DNA from: an uncultured Elusimicrobia bacterium
GTDB lineage: Bacteria > Elusimicrobiota > Endomicrobiia > Endomicrobiales > Endomicrobiaceae
Length of the DNA stretch: 6,263 nucleotides
NCBI GenBank assembly: GCA_900321055.1
Contig: ONUQ01000151.1
Coordinates: 1 to 6,263, forward strand
Direction: 5' to 3'
Positions within the stretch are counted from its first letter, which is position 1, and every line of letters starts with the position of its first letter. The translations under genes were made by a program, and so were the position numbers. This document shows, piece by piece, positions 1 to 6,263 of the stretch. The notes under the pieces are model-generated. The model had not been told where the DNA came from, searched no databases, and was given only the letters and a program-made list of their open reading frames with translations.

Positions 1-75
1 AAAATAGAATAAAACTTAATATCAAAAAGAACAAAAGAAACATTAGCAAGACTAAATGCAGAAACAGACCTATAG
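1..75 (+). pseudogene. Possible remnant of a serine-recombinase (resolvase/invertase) C-terminal segment
   Basis: Frame 1 reads K-I-E-stop (TAA at 10-12), then NLISKRTKETLARLNAE, ending at a TAG at 73-75. The stretch resembles the helix that follows the catalytic domain of serine recombinases, typically like E-R-x-M-I-S-E-R-T-K-x-A-L-A-x-x-K-A. The glycine-rich G-x-x-L-G-R-P continuation expected in that family is absent, and the in-frame stop means no intact protein is made. The match is short and lies in AT-rich, lysine-rich sequence, so chance similarity is quite possible. If real, it is the decayed end of a mobile-element gene that begins upstream of the window. Confidence 0.2.
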
Positions 76-244
76 AAAAGAGAATATCCGCAGCACTTTG
101 TTATGAATTTTATATAAACTTAAAAATTATAGTTTTTCTTTAAAACTTTATAAACTTCCAATCTCTTTTAATGATTGATTTAGTAAGCACTATTTTATAA
201 AATCATAAAGTTATCAAAATTTATAAAAAGGTTGAAGCTCTTGT
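76..244 (+). promoter_or_regulatory. AT-rich leader upstream of the Aas genes, with a tentative promoter
   Basis: No convincing gene is visible here. A sigma70-like pair can be drawn: TTGATT (175-180) and TATAAA (196-201), with a 15-base spacer, which is shorter than the usual 17. Such matches are common by chance at this base composition. AAGG (228-231) and GAAG (234-237) lie upstream of the GTG at 245; the latter is at a normal Shine-Dalgarno distance, which supports translation starting there. No strong hairpin or terminator is seen. Confidence 0.25.
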
Positions 245-340
245 GTGAAAAATTTGATAAAAGTTTTTTTTAGCAGACAATATCTATACTTTTATATATC
301 TCAGTTTTTAGGAATATTCAACGATAATTTTTTAGAATAG
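245..340 (+). CDS. N-terminal segment of the LplT-like domain, in a different frame from the rest of the gene
   Basis: Frame 2 is open from 236, with a GTG at 245 (or TTG at 254), and ends at TAG 338-340. It encodes about 31 residues ending QFLGIFNDNFLE. This matches the start of LplT and LplT-Aas fusion proteins, where first-membrane-segment sequence such as Q-F-L-G-A-F-N-D-N-L-F-K is a family signature. The downstream frame lacks this segment and picks up exactly where it stops: after F-N-D-N the other frame reads F-F-R-I-A-L-V-T-Y-I. The two pieces are therefore one gene broken by a -1 shift in the T run at 328-333. GAAG at 234-237 is a plausible ribosome binding site. The gene boundary and motif are seen directly. 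Whether the break is biological or a missing T in the sequence cannot be decided here. Confidence 0.8.
   Translation: MKNLIKVFFSRQYLYFYISQFLGIFNDNFLE
328..334 (+). other. T_TTT_TTA slippery heptamer at the frame junction
   Basis: In the upstream frame the codons are AAT TTT TTA GAA TAG, so the seven bases 328-334 form X_XXY_YYZ with X=Y=T and Z=A, in the phase needed for -1 ribosomal slippage. The same heptamer (U UUU UUA) is a classic -1 site, used for example in HIV-1 gag-pol. Slippage here gives F-N-D-N-F-L-R-I-A-L-V-T-Y, which keeps the family spacing from F-N-D-N to the basic residue. The zero frame hits TAG only one sense codon after the heptamer. A lost T (seven to six) or RNA-polymerase slippage would give nearly the same protein. 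Confidence 0.5.
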
Positions 341-363
341 CATTGGTTACATATATAATGCTA
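338..363 (+). repeat. Perfect 7-bp inverted repeat just after the slippery heptamer
   Basis: TAGCATT (338-344) is the exact reverse complement of AATGCTA (357-363), with a 12-base loop; a G-U pair (345/356) can extend it. The stem begins three bases after the heptamer at 328-334, overlaps the zero-frame TAG and also covers the ATG at 358. A hairpin at this place is what a -1 frameshift site would have. However, it holds only two G-C pairs and the spacer is shorter than the usual 5-8 bases, so it is weak support. Confidence 0.35.
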
Positions 364-3300
364 AACAAAACATCTTCTTATACATTATCAACAAGATTCT
401 TTATAGCCTCGTCTTTAATAGCAGTATTTATGTTACCGTCTCTGCTTTTTTCGGCAACAGCAGGAGAAATTATAGATAAATACAGAAAAGACATAATAAT
501 AAAATTAATAAAAATTGCACAGCTTTTATTGGCAATTATTGCAACAACCTGCTTTTTATTAAAAAGTATGTGGCTTTTAGTTGCGGTTTTATTTATATCC
601 GGAATATTATCTGTTTTGTTGAACAATACAAAATTCAGTGCCGTTCCGGAACTTTTAGAAAAAACCAAATTGGTTGCGGGAAACAGCCTTATTCAGGCAG
701 GGACATATATTGCAATTCTTTTAGGTAATATTTGCGGAATCCTGGTTTATTCCGTTAATAAAAAATGGCTTTTTTTTATATATCTGACAATAGCAATTAT
801 AGGATTTATATCTTCTCTATTTATCCCTAAACTGAAATCAAGCACACAAAAAATTAATATATCCGTAAATTTTATTAAAACTACATTTAAAAATATATCT
901 TATTTTAATTATTCAAAAGATATTTACTTATGCATTTTAGGTATTTCCTGGTTTTGGTTTATTGGTGTTGCTTTGGTGTATCAAATTCCAAATTTTGCGG
1001 AAATTGTGTTAAAGGGACAACAAAGTTTATATATTGTTTTAACAACATTATTAGCCTCAGGTGCTTTTGTCGGTTCCATGCTTGCATATTTTTTATTAAA
1101 AAAAGAAATCTCAATAAAATATGTTCCCATATCGGTAATTCTTATGACAATATTTATCGTGGATTTATCTTTTAGTGCAGATTATGTATATATGGCACTA
1201 ACTACCGATATTTTGTTAAAAAACTTTTTATCTTCTTTTTCCGGAGTAAGAGTTATCATAGATGTTTTTGCATATTCTCTATTTGCCGGACTATATATTG
1301 TTCCTCTGATAACCGTATTGCAAGTTGTAGCTAACAGGAAAATCAGAGCAAGAGTTTTTGCAATAAACAACATCGTAAACATTTTGTTTATGATTGCAGA
1401 GGCTATAGTTTGTTTTAGTTTCATAAAAATGGGACTTTCGTTTCCCGTAGTTTTAAGTATAATTGCATTATTTAATATTATTACCGCAATATATATTTGT
1501 AGAATTTTGCCAGCACATTTACTGAGAATTATATCTAAAAGATTTATTGATATATTTTATAAAATTGAAATTATCGGACAGGAAAACTTTGATAAATGTA
1601 AAGGTGGCACATTAATTATTGCTAATCATACATCAGTGATAGACGGGCTTATTCTTTCGGTAGTTTTCGGTGAAAAACTTTCTTTTACGATAAATACGGA
1701 TGTAACAAAAAAGTTTTGGGTAAAACCTTTTTTGAAGATGATAAAATATTTCCCGGTAGATAACACAAATGTAATGGTGGTAAAATCTATTGTAGATGAA
1801 ATAAAAAAAGGTCATATTGTTGTAATATTCCCTGAAGGTAGAATTACAACTACCGGCGGACTTATGAAAGTTTATCCCGGACCTGCAGTTATAGCAGATA
1901 AAAGTAATGCCGATATTTTACCTATATGTATAGAAGGTATACAATATTCGGATTTTTCGTATTTCGGTGCAAAAACAAAAAGTAAAAGACAAAGAAACAT
2001 TAAACTCACAATTCTGCCTCCAAGAAAACTAAATGTAAATCAATCCTTATCAGATGCTAAAAGAAGAAATATTGCTATAACAAAACTTTACGATATTATG
2101 TGTGAAATGAAATTTGCCAGCAACCTTTCAAACAAAACAATATTTGAATCTATGATAGATTGTTTATCATTGGTAGGCAGAAGAAAAAAAATTTTAGACG
2201 ATATACACAGAAGCCCTGTTACATTAGGAAGTTTCTTTGGTGAAGTATTTGCTTTTGCCAATGAATTAAATAAACAAACAAAAGAAAAAGAAGTTATAGG
2301 TGTAATTGCATCAAATACTAAATCTACAATAGAAATATTTTTTGCTTTGTCTGCACTTAACAGAATTCCTGCAATGATAAATTATACGGATACAATAGAG
2401 AATATAATGTTTAACATAAAAAATGTCGGAATCAAAACTCTATATACAACTAAATTTTTTATTAAAGTTTCAAAACTTGAAAATTTAACGGACACTTTAA
2501 AAAGCAATAACATAAATATTATTTATATAGAAGATATAAGAGACAGTTTTACAATGCTTGATAAGATTTCGGCATTTATAAAATCATTTTTCCCGCGAAT
2601 ATATCATAAAAATATTTGTTCAAATTTTGATGAAAATTCTCCGGCAGTTATTTTATTTACATCTGCATTAAAAGGAAAATGTAAGTCCGTAGTTTTGACA
2701 CATAGAAATATTCAGGCTCAAATGGCACAACTTTCAAGTGTTATGGATTTTGGAATATTAGATAGTTTTTTTAATGCCATGCCGATATTTTCATCATTAG
2801 GACTTGTAGCGGGAACACTATTGCCGTTACTTAGAGGAATAAATGTATTCTTATATTATTCGCCATTACATTATAAAATGGTTTCAGAGTTAGTTTATGA
2901 AACAAATTCAACCGTTCTTTTAGGAACAGACACTTTTTTGAACGGTTATGCAAAAAATGCACATCCTTATAATTTTTATGCCATCAGATATATGATAGCA
3001 GGTATAGAAAAACTTAAAGAAGAAACAATAAAAATTTGGGAAGACAATTTTGGAAAACGAATTTTTGAAGCTTACGGAACTACGGAAACATCATCAACAA
3101 TATCAATAAATACACCAATGTATTTTAAAGAGTATAGTGTAGGAAGATTTTTACCGTCCGTAGAATTCAAATTGGAATCAACAACGGCTTTTATAGGTGC
3201 CAGCCACTTATTGGTAAAAGGACCTAATATTGCAAATTGTTATATGGAAAATAAACAATTGGTTTCCACAAAAGTTGACGGTGAGTGGTTTGATACCGGG

Positions 3301-3660
3301 GATATTGTAGAAATTGATAATGATAAGTTCTTATTAATGAAAGGGAAATCTAAAAGATTTACCAAAATTGACGGAGAAAGTGTTTCGTTGACGGAATTGG
3401 AATTTAATATATCAAATATATGGAAAGATTCAAAACATGCATTACTTTCAATATTGATTGACGGTAAAAAAGAAATCATATTATTTACCACAAAAAAAGA
3501 TGCATCATTAAAGGATTTACAAAATAAAGTTCAAAGACAAAATCTTGGAAACTTTTTTCTGCCAAACAAAATTGTTGTTGTTGAAAAAATTCCAATTACG
3601 GGAACAGGTGCTACAGACTATATAAATTTACATGAAATGTTTAAGGAACTTAATAAATGA
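343..3660 (+). CDS. aas: Trifunctional Aas-type protein: LplT-like MFS transporter, PlsC acyltransferase and degenerate acyl-ACP synthetase
   Basis: Uptake and re-acylation of lysophospholipid at the inner membrane. Residues here count from the TTG at 343; add 33 for the restored protein of about 1138 aa. Residues ~17-389 hold 11 membrane segments, with F-S-A-T-A-G (36-41) and R-V-F-A-I-N-N (337-343) typical of LplT; segment 1 is completed by the upstream frame. PlsC (~400-590) has intact motifs NHTSVID (428-434) and FPEGR (496-500). The AMP-binding domain (~620-1105) aligns throughout with E. coli Aas but is damaged. The A3 loop reads TSALKGKCKS (773-782) instead of TSGSEGxPKG, the A4 histidine is Ser817, and the A10 lysine is Ala1090. 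A5 (EAYGTTET, 909-916) and A7 (WFDTGDI, 982-988) survive. TTG 343 and ATG 358 have no good ribosome binding site and would cut segment 1, so the true start is probably GTG 245. The stop overlaps the next gene. The family assignment is firm; synthetase activity is doubtful. Confidence 0.9.
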   Translation: MVTYIMLNKTSSYTLSTRFFIASSLIAVFMLPSLLFSATAGEIIDKYRKDIIIKLIKIAQLLLAIIATTCFLLKSMWLLVAVLFISGILSVLLNNTKFSAVPELLEKTKLVAGNSLIQAGTYIAILLGNICGILVYSVNKKWLFFIYLTIAIIGFISSLFIPKLKSSTQKINISVNFIKTTFKNISYFNYSKDIYLCILGISWFWFIGVALVYQIPNFAEIVLKGQQSLYIVLTTLLASGAFVGSMLAYFLLKKEISIKYVPISVILMTIFIVDLSFSADYVYMALTTDILLKNFLSSFSGVRVIIDVFAYSLFAGLYIVPLITVLQVVANRKIRARVFAINNIVNILFMIAEAIVCFSFIKMGLSFPVVLSIIALFNIITAIYICRILPAHLLRIISKRFIDIFYKIEIIGQENFDKCKGGTLIIANHTSVIDGLILSVVFGEKLSFTINTDVTKKFWVKPFLKMIKYFPVDNTNVMVVKSIVDEIKKGHIVVIFPEGRITTTGGLMKVYPGPAVIADKSNADILPICIEGIQYSDFSYFGAKTKSKRQRNIKLTILPPRKLNVNQSLSDAKRRNIAITKLYDIMCEMKFASNLSNKTIFESMIDCLSLVGRRKKILDDIHRSPVTLGSFFGEVFAFANELNKQTKEKEVIGVIASNTKSTIEIFFALSALNRIPAMINYTDTIENIMFNIKNVGIKTLYTTKFFIKVSKLENLTDTLKSNNINIIYIEDIRDSFTMLDKISAFIKSFFPRIYHKNICSNFDENSPAVILFTSALKGKCKSVVLTHRNIQAQMAQLSSVMDFGILDSFFNAMPIFSSLGLVAGTLLPLLRGINVFLYYSPLHYKMVSELVYETNSTVLLGTDTFLNGYAKNAHPYNFYAIRYMIAGIEKLKEETIKIWEDNFGKRIFEAYGTTETSSTISINTPMYFKEYSVGRFLPSVEFKLESTTAFIGASHLLVKGPNIANCYMENKQLVSTKVDGEWFDTGDIVEIDNDKFLLMKGKSKRFTKIDGESVSLTELEFNISNIWKDSKHALLSILIDGKKEIILFTTKKDASLKDLQNKVQRQNLGNFFLPNKIVVVEKIPITGTGATDYINLHEMFKELNK
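3643..3647 (+). promoter_or_regulatory. Ribosome binding site for the second aas gene, inside the end of the first
   Basis: AAGGA lies nine bases before the ATG at 3657, within the last codons of the upstream gene. The ATGA overlap (ATG 3657-3659, TGA 3658-3660) suggests translational coupling, so the second protein should be made together with the first. Confidence 0.6.
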
Positions 3661-5831
3661 CAAATGCAATATTAAAATTTTTATTCAATAAAAAGTTAAT
3701 AACAGCTTTTGCCAAAATCTTCTTGAAAGTTCAGGTAAAAGGTATAGAAAATATAAAAGGCTTAAAAGGAAAAGTTTTATTTGTCGCAAATCACAATTCA
3801 TTTTTGGATACTTTTTTACTTTGGGCATTTATTCCTGAAAATCTATGTTTTACCATTAATCCGATAGTTGCAAAAAAGTGGTATATAAAACCATTATTAA
3901 ATGTTGCAAAATTTTTTCAAATAGAACCAAATAATCCAATGGCAGTAAAATCTATAATAAGAGAAATAAATAACGGACACAAAATAGTTATTTATCCCGA
4001 AGGCAGAGTTACGGCTACAGGCAGTATGATGAAAATATATCCCGGCTCTGCAATGATTGCAGATAAAACAAATGCTCAAATAGTTCCCATATATATAGAT
4101 GGAACTCAATACAGTATCTTTTCATATTACAGAAACAAAGCTAACATAAAACCAAGTGTAAAAGTCGTATTAAATATTTTTAAACCTGCTAAATTAAATA
4201 CAGCTAAAAACTTAAAAGGAGAAGAAAGAAAGAAAGAAATTACAAAACAGCTTTTTGATATTATGACAAATGCAAGGTATTTTTCTTTAAGTGATCAAAA
4301 AACTTTATTTGAATCTTTAATAGAAGCAAAAAATTTAGTAGGAAGAAGGACAAAAATCGTAGAAGATATTTCAAGAAAACCTATAAATTACGGACAGCTG
4401 TTAACTGCTTCTTTTGTTTTAGGAAAACAATTTACAAAACATAGCAAGCAAAAAGAAATGGTAGGTTTTTTAATGCCAAATGCAGTAGCATCGGTAGTTG
4501 CAATTTTTGGTATGCAGGCATATGGCATTGTTCCATGTATGTTAAATTTCTCTACCGGAACCAAAAATATGATTTCCTATTGTAAAACCGCTAAAATTAA
4601 AACGGTTTATACTTCAAAACTGTTTGTCATAAAAGGCGGATTTGAAGAACTTATAGAAACTATGAAAAAAGAAGGTTTACAAATAATATATCTTGAAAAT
4701 TTAAAAAAAGAAATAACTTTAAAAGAAAAACTTATCGGTTTATTTGCTTCTTTTTTCTCAAAATATTATTACAACAAAATTAAAGAAGATGTTACAGCAG
4801 AAGAACCTGTAATAATCCTTTTTACAAGCGGTTCGGAAGGTGTACCTAAAGGTGTAGCTTTGAGCCATAGAAATATACAGGCAAATTTAAACCAAATAAA
4901 ATCTGTTTTATTTTTTGATTTTTCAGATAAGTTTTTTATGGCATTACCGATATTTCATTCGTTCGGTTTTACTTGCGGAATGATGCTTCCCATAACAAGC
5001 GGTATAAAAGTTTTCTTTTATCCTACACCGCTACACTATAAAATTATTCCGGAACTGATTTACGATACAAATTCAACAATTACATTTACCACACCTACTT
5101 TCTTTAGCGGGTACGGAAAAAATGCTCATGCTTACGATTTCTATTCCCTAAGAACTGCAGTTGTAGGTGCCGAAAGGACTAAAGAAGAAACAGCAAAAAG
5201 TTTGTTTACAAATTTCGGTATAAGTTTATTAGAAGGATATGGAGCAACGGAAACTGCTCCGGTTCTTTCGGTAAATACTCCGATGTACCACAAAAAAGGA
5301 ACTGTAGGTAGGATTTTTCCGGGTGTACAAATAAGATTAGATGATGTTCCGGGAATAAAAGACGGAAAAAAGCTGGTAGTCAAAGGCAGAAATGTGATGT
5401 TAGGTTATATAAAAAGTGATAAACCGGGAGTAATACAGCCATTGAAAGACGGTTGGTATGATACAGGTGACATAGTTTCCGTAGATAAAGATAACTTTAT
5501 AACTATAAAAGGAAGAGCAAAAAGATTTGCAAAAATTGCCGGAGAAATGGTATCTTTAACTGCAGTGGAAGAACTGATAACAGCATTATGGAAAGATTAC
5601 CAACATGCTGTTGTATCTATTCCCGATGAAAAAAAAGGTGAACAGTTAATACTGTTTACCACAAGACCCGGTACGACTTTTAGTGAACTAAGCACTGCTC
5701 TTAAAGCTCAAGGTGCCGGAGATTTGTTTGTTCCTAAAAAAATTAAAATATTAGAAGAAATGCTTTTACTCGGAACAGGCAAACTTGATTATGTAAGTTT
5801 GAACAACAAAGCAAAAGAACTGTTTAATTAA
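3657..5831 (+). CDS. aas: Bifunctional Aas: 2-acylglycerophosphoethanolamine acyltransferase / acyl-ACP synthetase
   Basis: Predicted to activate a fatty acid with ATP onto ACP and transfer the acyl group to the sn-1 position of lyso-PE, regenerating phospholipid at the inner face of the cytoplasmic membrane. At 724 aa it matches E. coli Aas (719 aa) from end to end. PlsC (~20-200) has NHNSFLD (45-51, catalytic H46 and D51) and YPEGR (113-117). The synthetase has a canonical A3 loop TSGSEGVPKG (390-399), A4 LPIFHSFG (430-437, H434), A5 EGYGATETAP (526-535), A7 GWYDTGDI (599-606), A8 GRAKRFAKIAGE (619-630) and the A10 lysine K709 in GTGKLDY. All expected catalytic residues are present. There is no transporter domain; that function is carried by the overlapping upstream gene, its paralogue over the PlsC and synthetase parts. 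The ATG at 3657 is supported by AAGGA nine bases upstream and by the 4-base overlap. Substrate specificity (PE versus other lysolipids) is inferred from the family. Confidence 0.95.
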   Translation: MTNAILKFLFNKKLITAFAKIFLKVQVKGIENIKGLKGKVLFVANHNSFLDTFLLWAFIPENLCFTINPIVAKKWYIKPLLNVAKFFQIEPNNPMAVKSIIREINNGHKIVIYPEGRVTATGSMMKIYPGSAMIADKTNAQIVPIYIDGTQYSIFSYYRNKANIKPSVKVVLNIFKPAKLNTAKNLKGEERKKEITKQLFDIMTNARYFSLSDQKTLFESLIEAKNLVGRRTKIVEDISRKPINYGQLLTASFVLGKQFTKHSKQKEMVGFLMPNAVASVVAIFGMQAYGIVPCMLNFSTGTKNMISYCKTAKIKTVYTSKLFVIKGGFEELIETMKKEGLQIIYLENLKKEITLKEKLIGLFASFFSKYYYNKIKEDVTAEEPVIILFTSGSEGVPKGVALSHRNIQANLNQIKSVLFFDFSDKFFMALPIFHSFGFTCGMMLPITSGIKVFFYPTPLHYKIIPELIYDTNSTITFTTPTFFSGYGKNAHAYDFYSLRTAVVGAERTKEETAKSLFTNFGISLLEGYGATETAPVLSVNTPMYHKKGTVGRIFPGVQIRLDDVPGIKDGKKLVVKGRNVMLGYIKSDKPGVIQPLKDGWYDTGDIVSVDKDNFITIKGRAKRFAKIAGEMVSLTAVEELITALWKDYQHAVVSIPDEKKGEQLILFTTRPGTTFSELSTALKAQGAGDLFVPKKIKILEEMLLLGTGKLDYVSLNNKAKELFN

Positions 5832-5964
5832 TTTGAAGTTATAAACTGATTATTATATTTTTAATATACAATTTTTTTCGTATTTTATATAATTAAAGAT
5901 ATTGTTGTATAGGACAAAAAAACTTTATAAATATAAAAGTTATTTTTAATAGAGTTAAGATACT
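5832..5964 (+). promoter_or_regulatory. AT-rich gap before gmk, with a tentative promoter
   Basis: TATACA (5865-5870) and TATAAT (5888-5893) are separated by 17 bases and could form a sigma70-like promoter for gmk, but the -35 match is only 4 of 6 and the whole gap is nearly all A and T. No GC-rich hairpin followed by a T run is seen after the stop at 5831, so transcription from the aas genes may run into gmk. Confidence 0.3.
5916..5947 (+). repeat. Weak inverted repeat in the gmk leader
   Basis: AACTTT (5921-5926) pairs with AAAGTT (5936-5941) around a 9-base loop. Flanking AAAAA (5916-5920) and TTTTT (5943-5947) extend it past a single bulged A at 5942. It has only one G-C pair. It could be a feeble terminator or leader structure, or simply chance pairing in AT-rich DNA 17 bases before the gmk start. 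Confidence 0.2.
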
Positions 5965-6263
5965 ATGAAAAACAAAGGAATGATTATTATTGTGTCTGCT
6001 CCTTCCGGTGCAGGAAAGACAAGCATTTGTGATTCTTTGATTAAGAGTGACAAAAATATTGTTTATTCCATATCTACTACTACAAGGCAACCCAGACCGG
6101 GAGAAAAAAACGGCAAAGAATATTTTTTTGTTGACGACAAAAAATTTAAAGATATGATTAAAAGTAAAATGTTTGTTGAATATGCAAAAGTTCATAATCA
6201 TTTCTATGGAACTTCTAAAAAAATGTTAGAAGAAACTTTAAATAAAGGTAAAGATATTTTATT
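5965..6263 (+). CDS. gmk: Guanylate kinase, 5' part (cut by window end)
   Basis: Phosphorylates GMP to GDP with ATP in the cytoplasm, an essential step of guanine-nucleotide supply. Ninety-nine complete codons are visible, about half of the usual ~200 aa. The P-loop is APSGAGKTS (residues 12-20). The GMP-binding region follows with S-I-S-T-T-T-R-Q-P-R-P-G-E (~38-50) and then G-K-E-Y-F-F-V (~53-59), and F-V-E-Y-A-K-V-H-x-x-F-Y-G-T (~72-85) is typical of the family. The ATG at 5965 gives the normal short N-terminus before the P-loop. Its Shine-Dalgarno is weak (AGAG at 5951-5954). The ATG at 5980 is less likely because AAAGGA sits directly against it. The gene is unrelated in function to the aas pair; adjacency may only reflect compact gene order. 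Confidence 0.95.
   Translation, partial: MKNKGMIIIVSAPSGAGKTSICDSLIKSDKNIVYSISTTTRQPRPGEKNGKEYFFVDDKKFKDMIKSKMFVEYAKVHNHFYGTSKKMLEETLNKGKDIL

Noticed and set aside
3..143. Open frame of about 46 codons running in from the window start in frame 3
   Set aside because: Composition is lysine-, asparagine- and isoleucine-rich as expected from random AT-rich DNA, and no recognisable motif is present.
113..157. Direct repeat TATAAACTT at 113-121 and 149-157
   Set aside because: Nine bases of almost pure A/T repeated once is expected by chance here, and no third copy or regular spacing was seen.
343..360. TTG 343 or ATG 358 as the genuine start, including re-initiation after the TAG at 338-340
   Set aside because: Neither has a convincing ribosome binding site, and both would remove the conserved F-N-D-N and most of membrane segment 1, which is encoded just upstream. 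Re-initiation would split one membrane helix between two peptides.
378..668. Minus-strand open frame of 96 codons, and similar short frames at 930-1175, 1182-1424, 1633-1815, 3240-3491, 3897-4109 and 5141-5383
   Set aside because: All lie inside the two aas coding regions, which have clear family-wide protein similarity. They are shadow frames without recognisable products.
5832..5900. Rho-independent terminator after the second aas gene
   Set aside because: T runs are present (5872-5878) but there is no GC-containing stem before them.
5893..6201. Minus-strand open frame of 102 codons
   Set aside because: It is antisense to the well-supported gmk start and intergenic gap, and shows no protein-like motif.

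Overview
The window is strongly AT-rich, with long A and T runs and A/T-ending codons. It carries a compact lipid-recycling locus from what is most likely a Gram-negative bacterium with a small or reduced genome. Fused LplT-PlsC-synthetase proteins and this base composition occur in host-associated lineages such as Elusimicrobiota/Endomicrobia and Rickettsiales-like alphaproteobacteria. I cannot settle the phylum from the sequence alone. All supported genes are on the + strand.

Layout. Positions 1-244 are non-coding or decayed; the first ~75 bases weakly resemble a broken serine-recombinase tail. From about 245 to 3660 lies a giant Aas-type gene with three parts: an LplT-like MFS lysophospholipid flippase, a PlsC acyltransferase, and an AMP-binding acyl-ACP synthetase. 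Its first ~30 codons, carrying the start of membrane segment 1 and the LplT signature F-N-D-N, lie in a different frame from the rest. The two frames meet at a run of six T that forms the heptamer T_TTT_TTA. A single -1 shift there restores a continuous protein of about 1138 residues. A second Aas paralogue (3657-5831, 724 aa, PlsC plus synthetase, no transporter) overlaps the first gene by 4 bases (ATGA). After a 133-base AT-rich gap comes the 5' part of guanylate kinase (gmk), cut by the window end.

How the genes fit together. In the known LplT/Aas pathway, lysophospholipid (chiefly 2-acyl-lyso-PE) is flipped across the inner membrane and re-acylated by Aas using fatty acid activated with ATP on bound ACP. 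Here the second gene keeps every synthetase and acyltransferase motif. The first keeps the transporter and PlsC motifs, but its synthetase has lost the phosphate-binding loop, the A4 histidine and the A10 catalytic lysine. The simplest reading is a tandem duplication followed by division of labour, or decay, of the first copy, with gene 2 doing the fatty-acid activation.

The main points for follow-up are the frame break at a canonical slippery heptamer and the degenerate synthetase in the same gene. I see no phage, CRISPR, defence or RNA gene.
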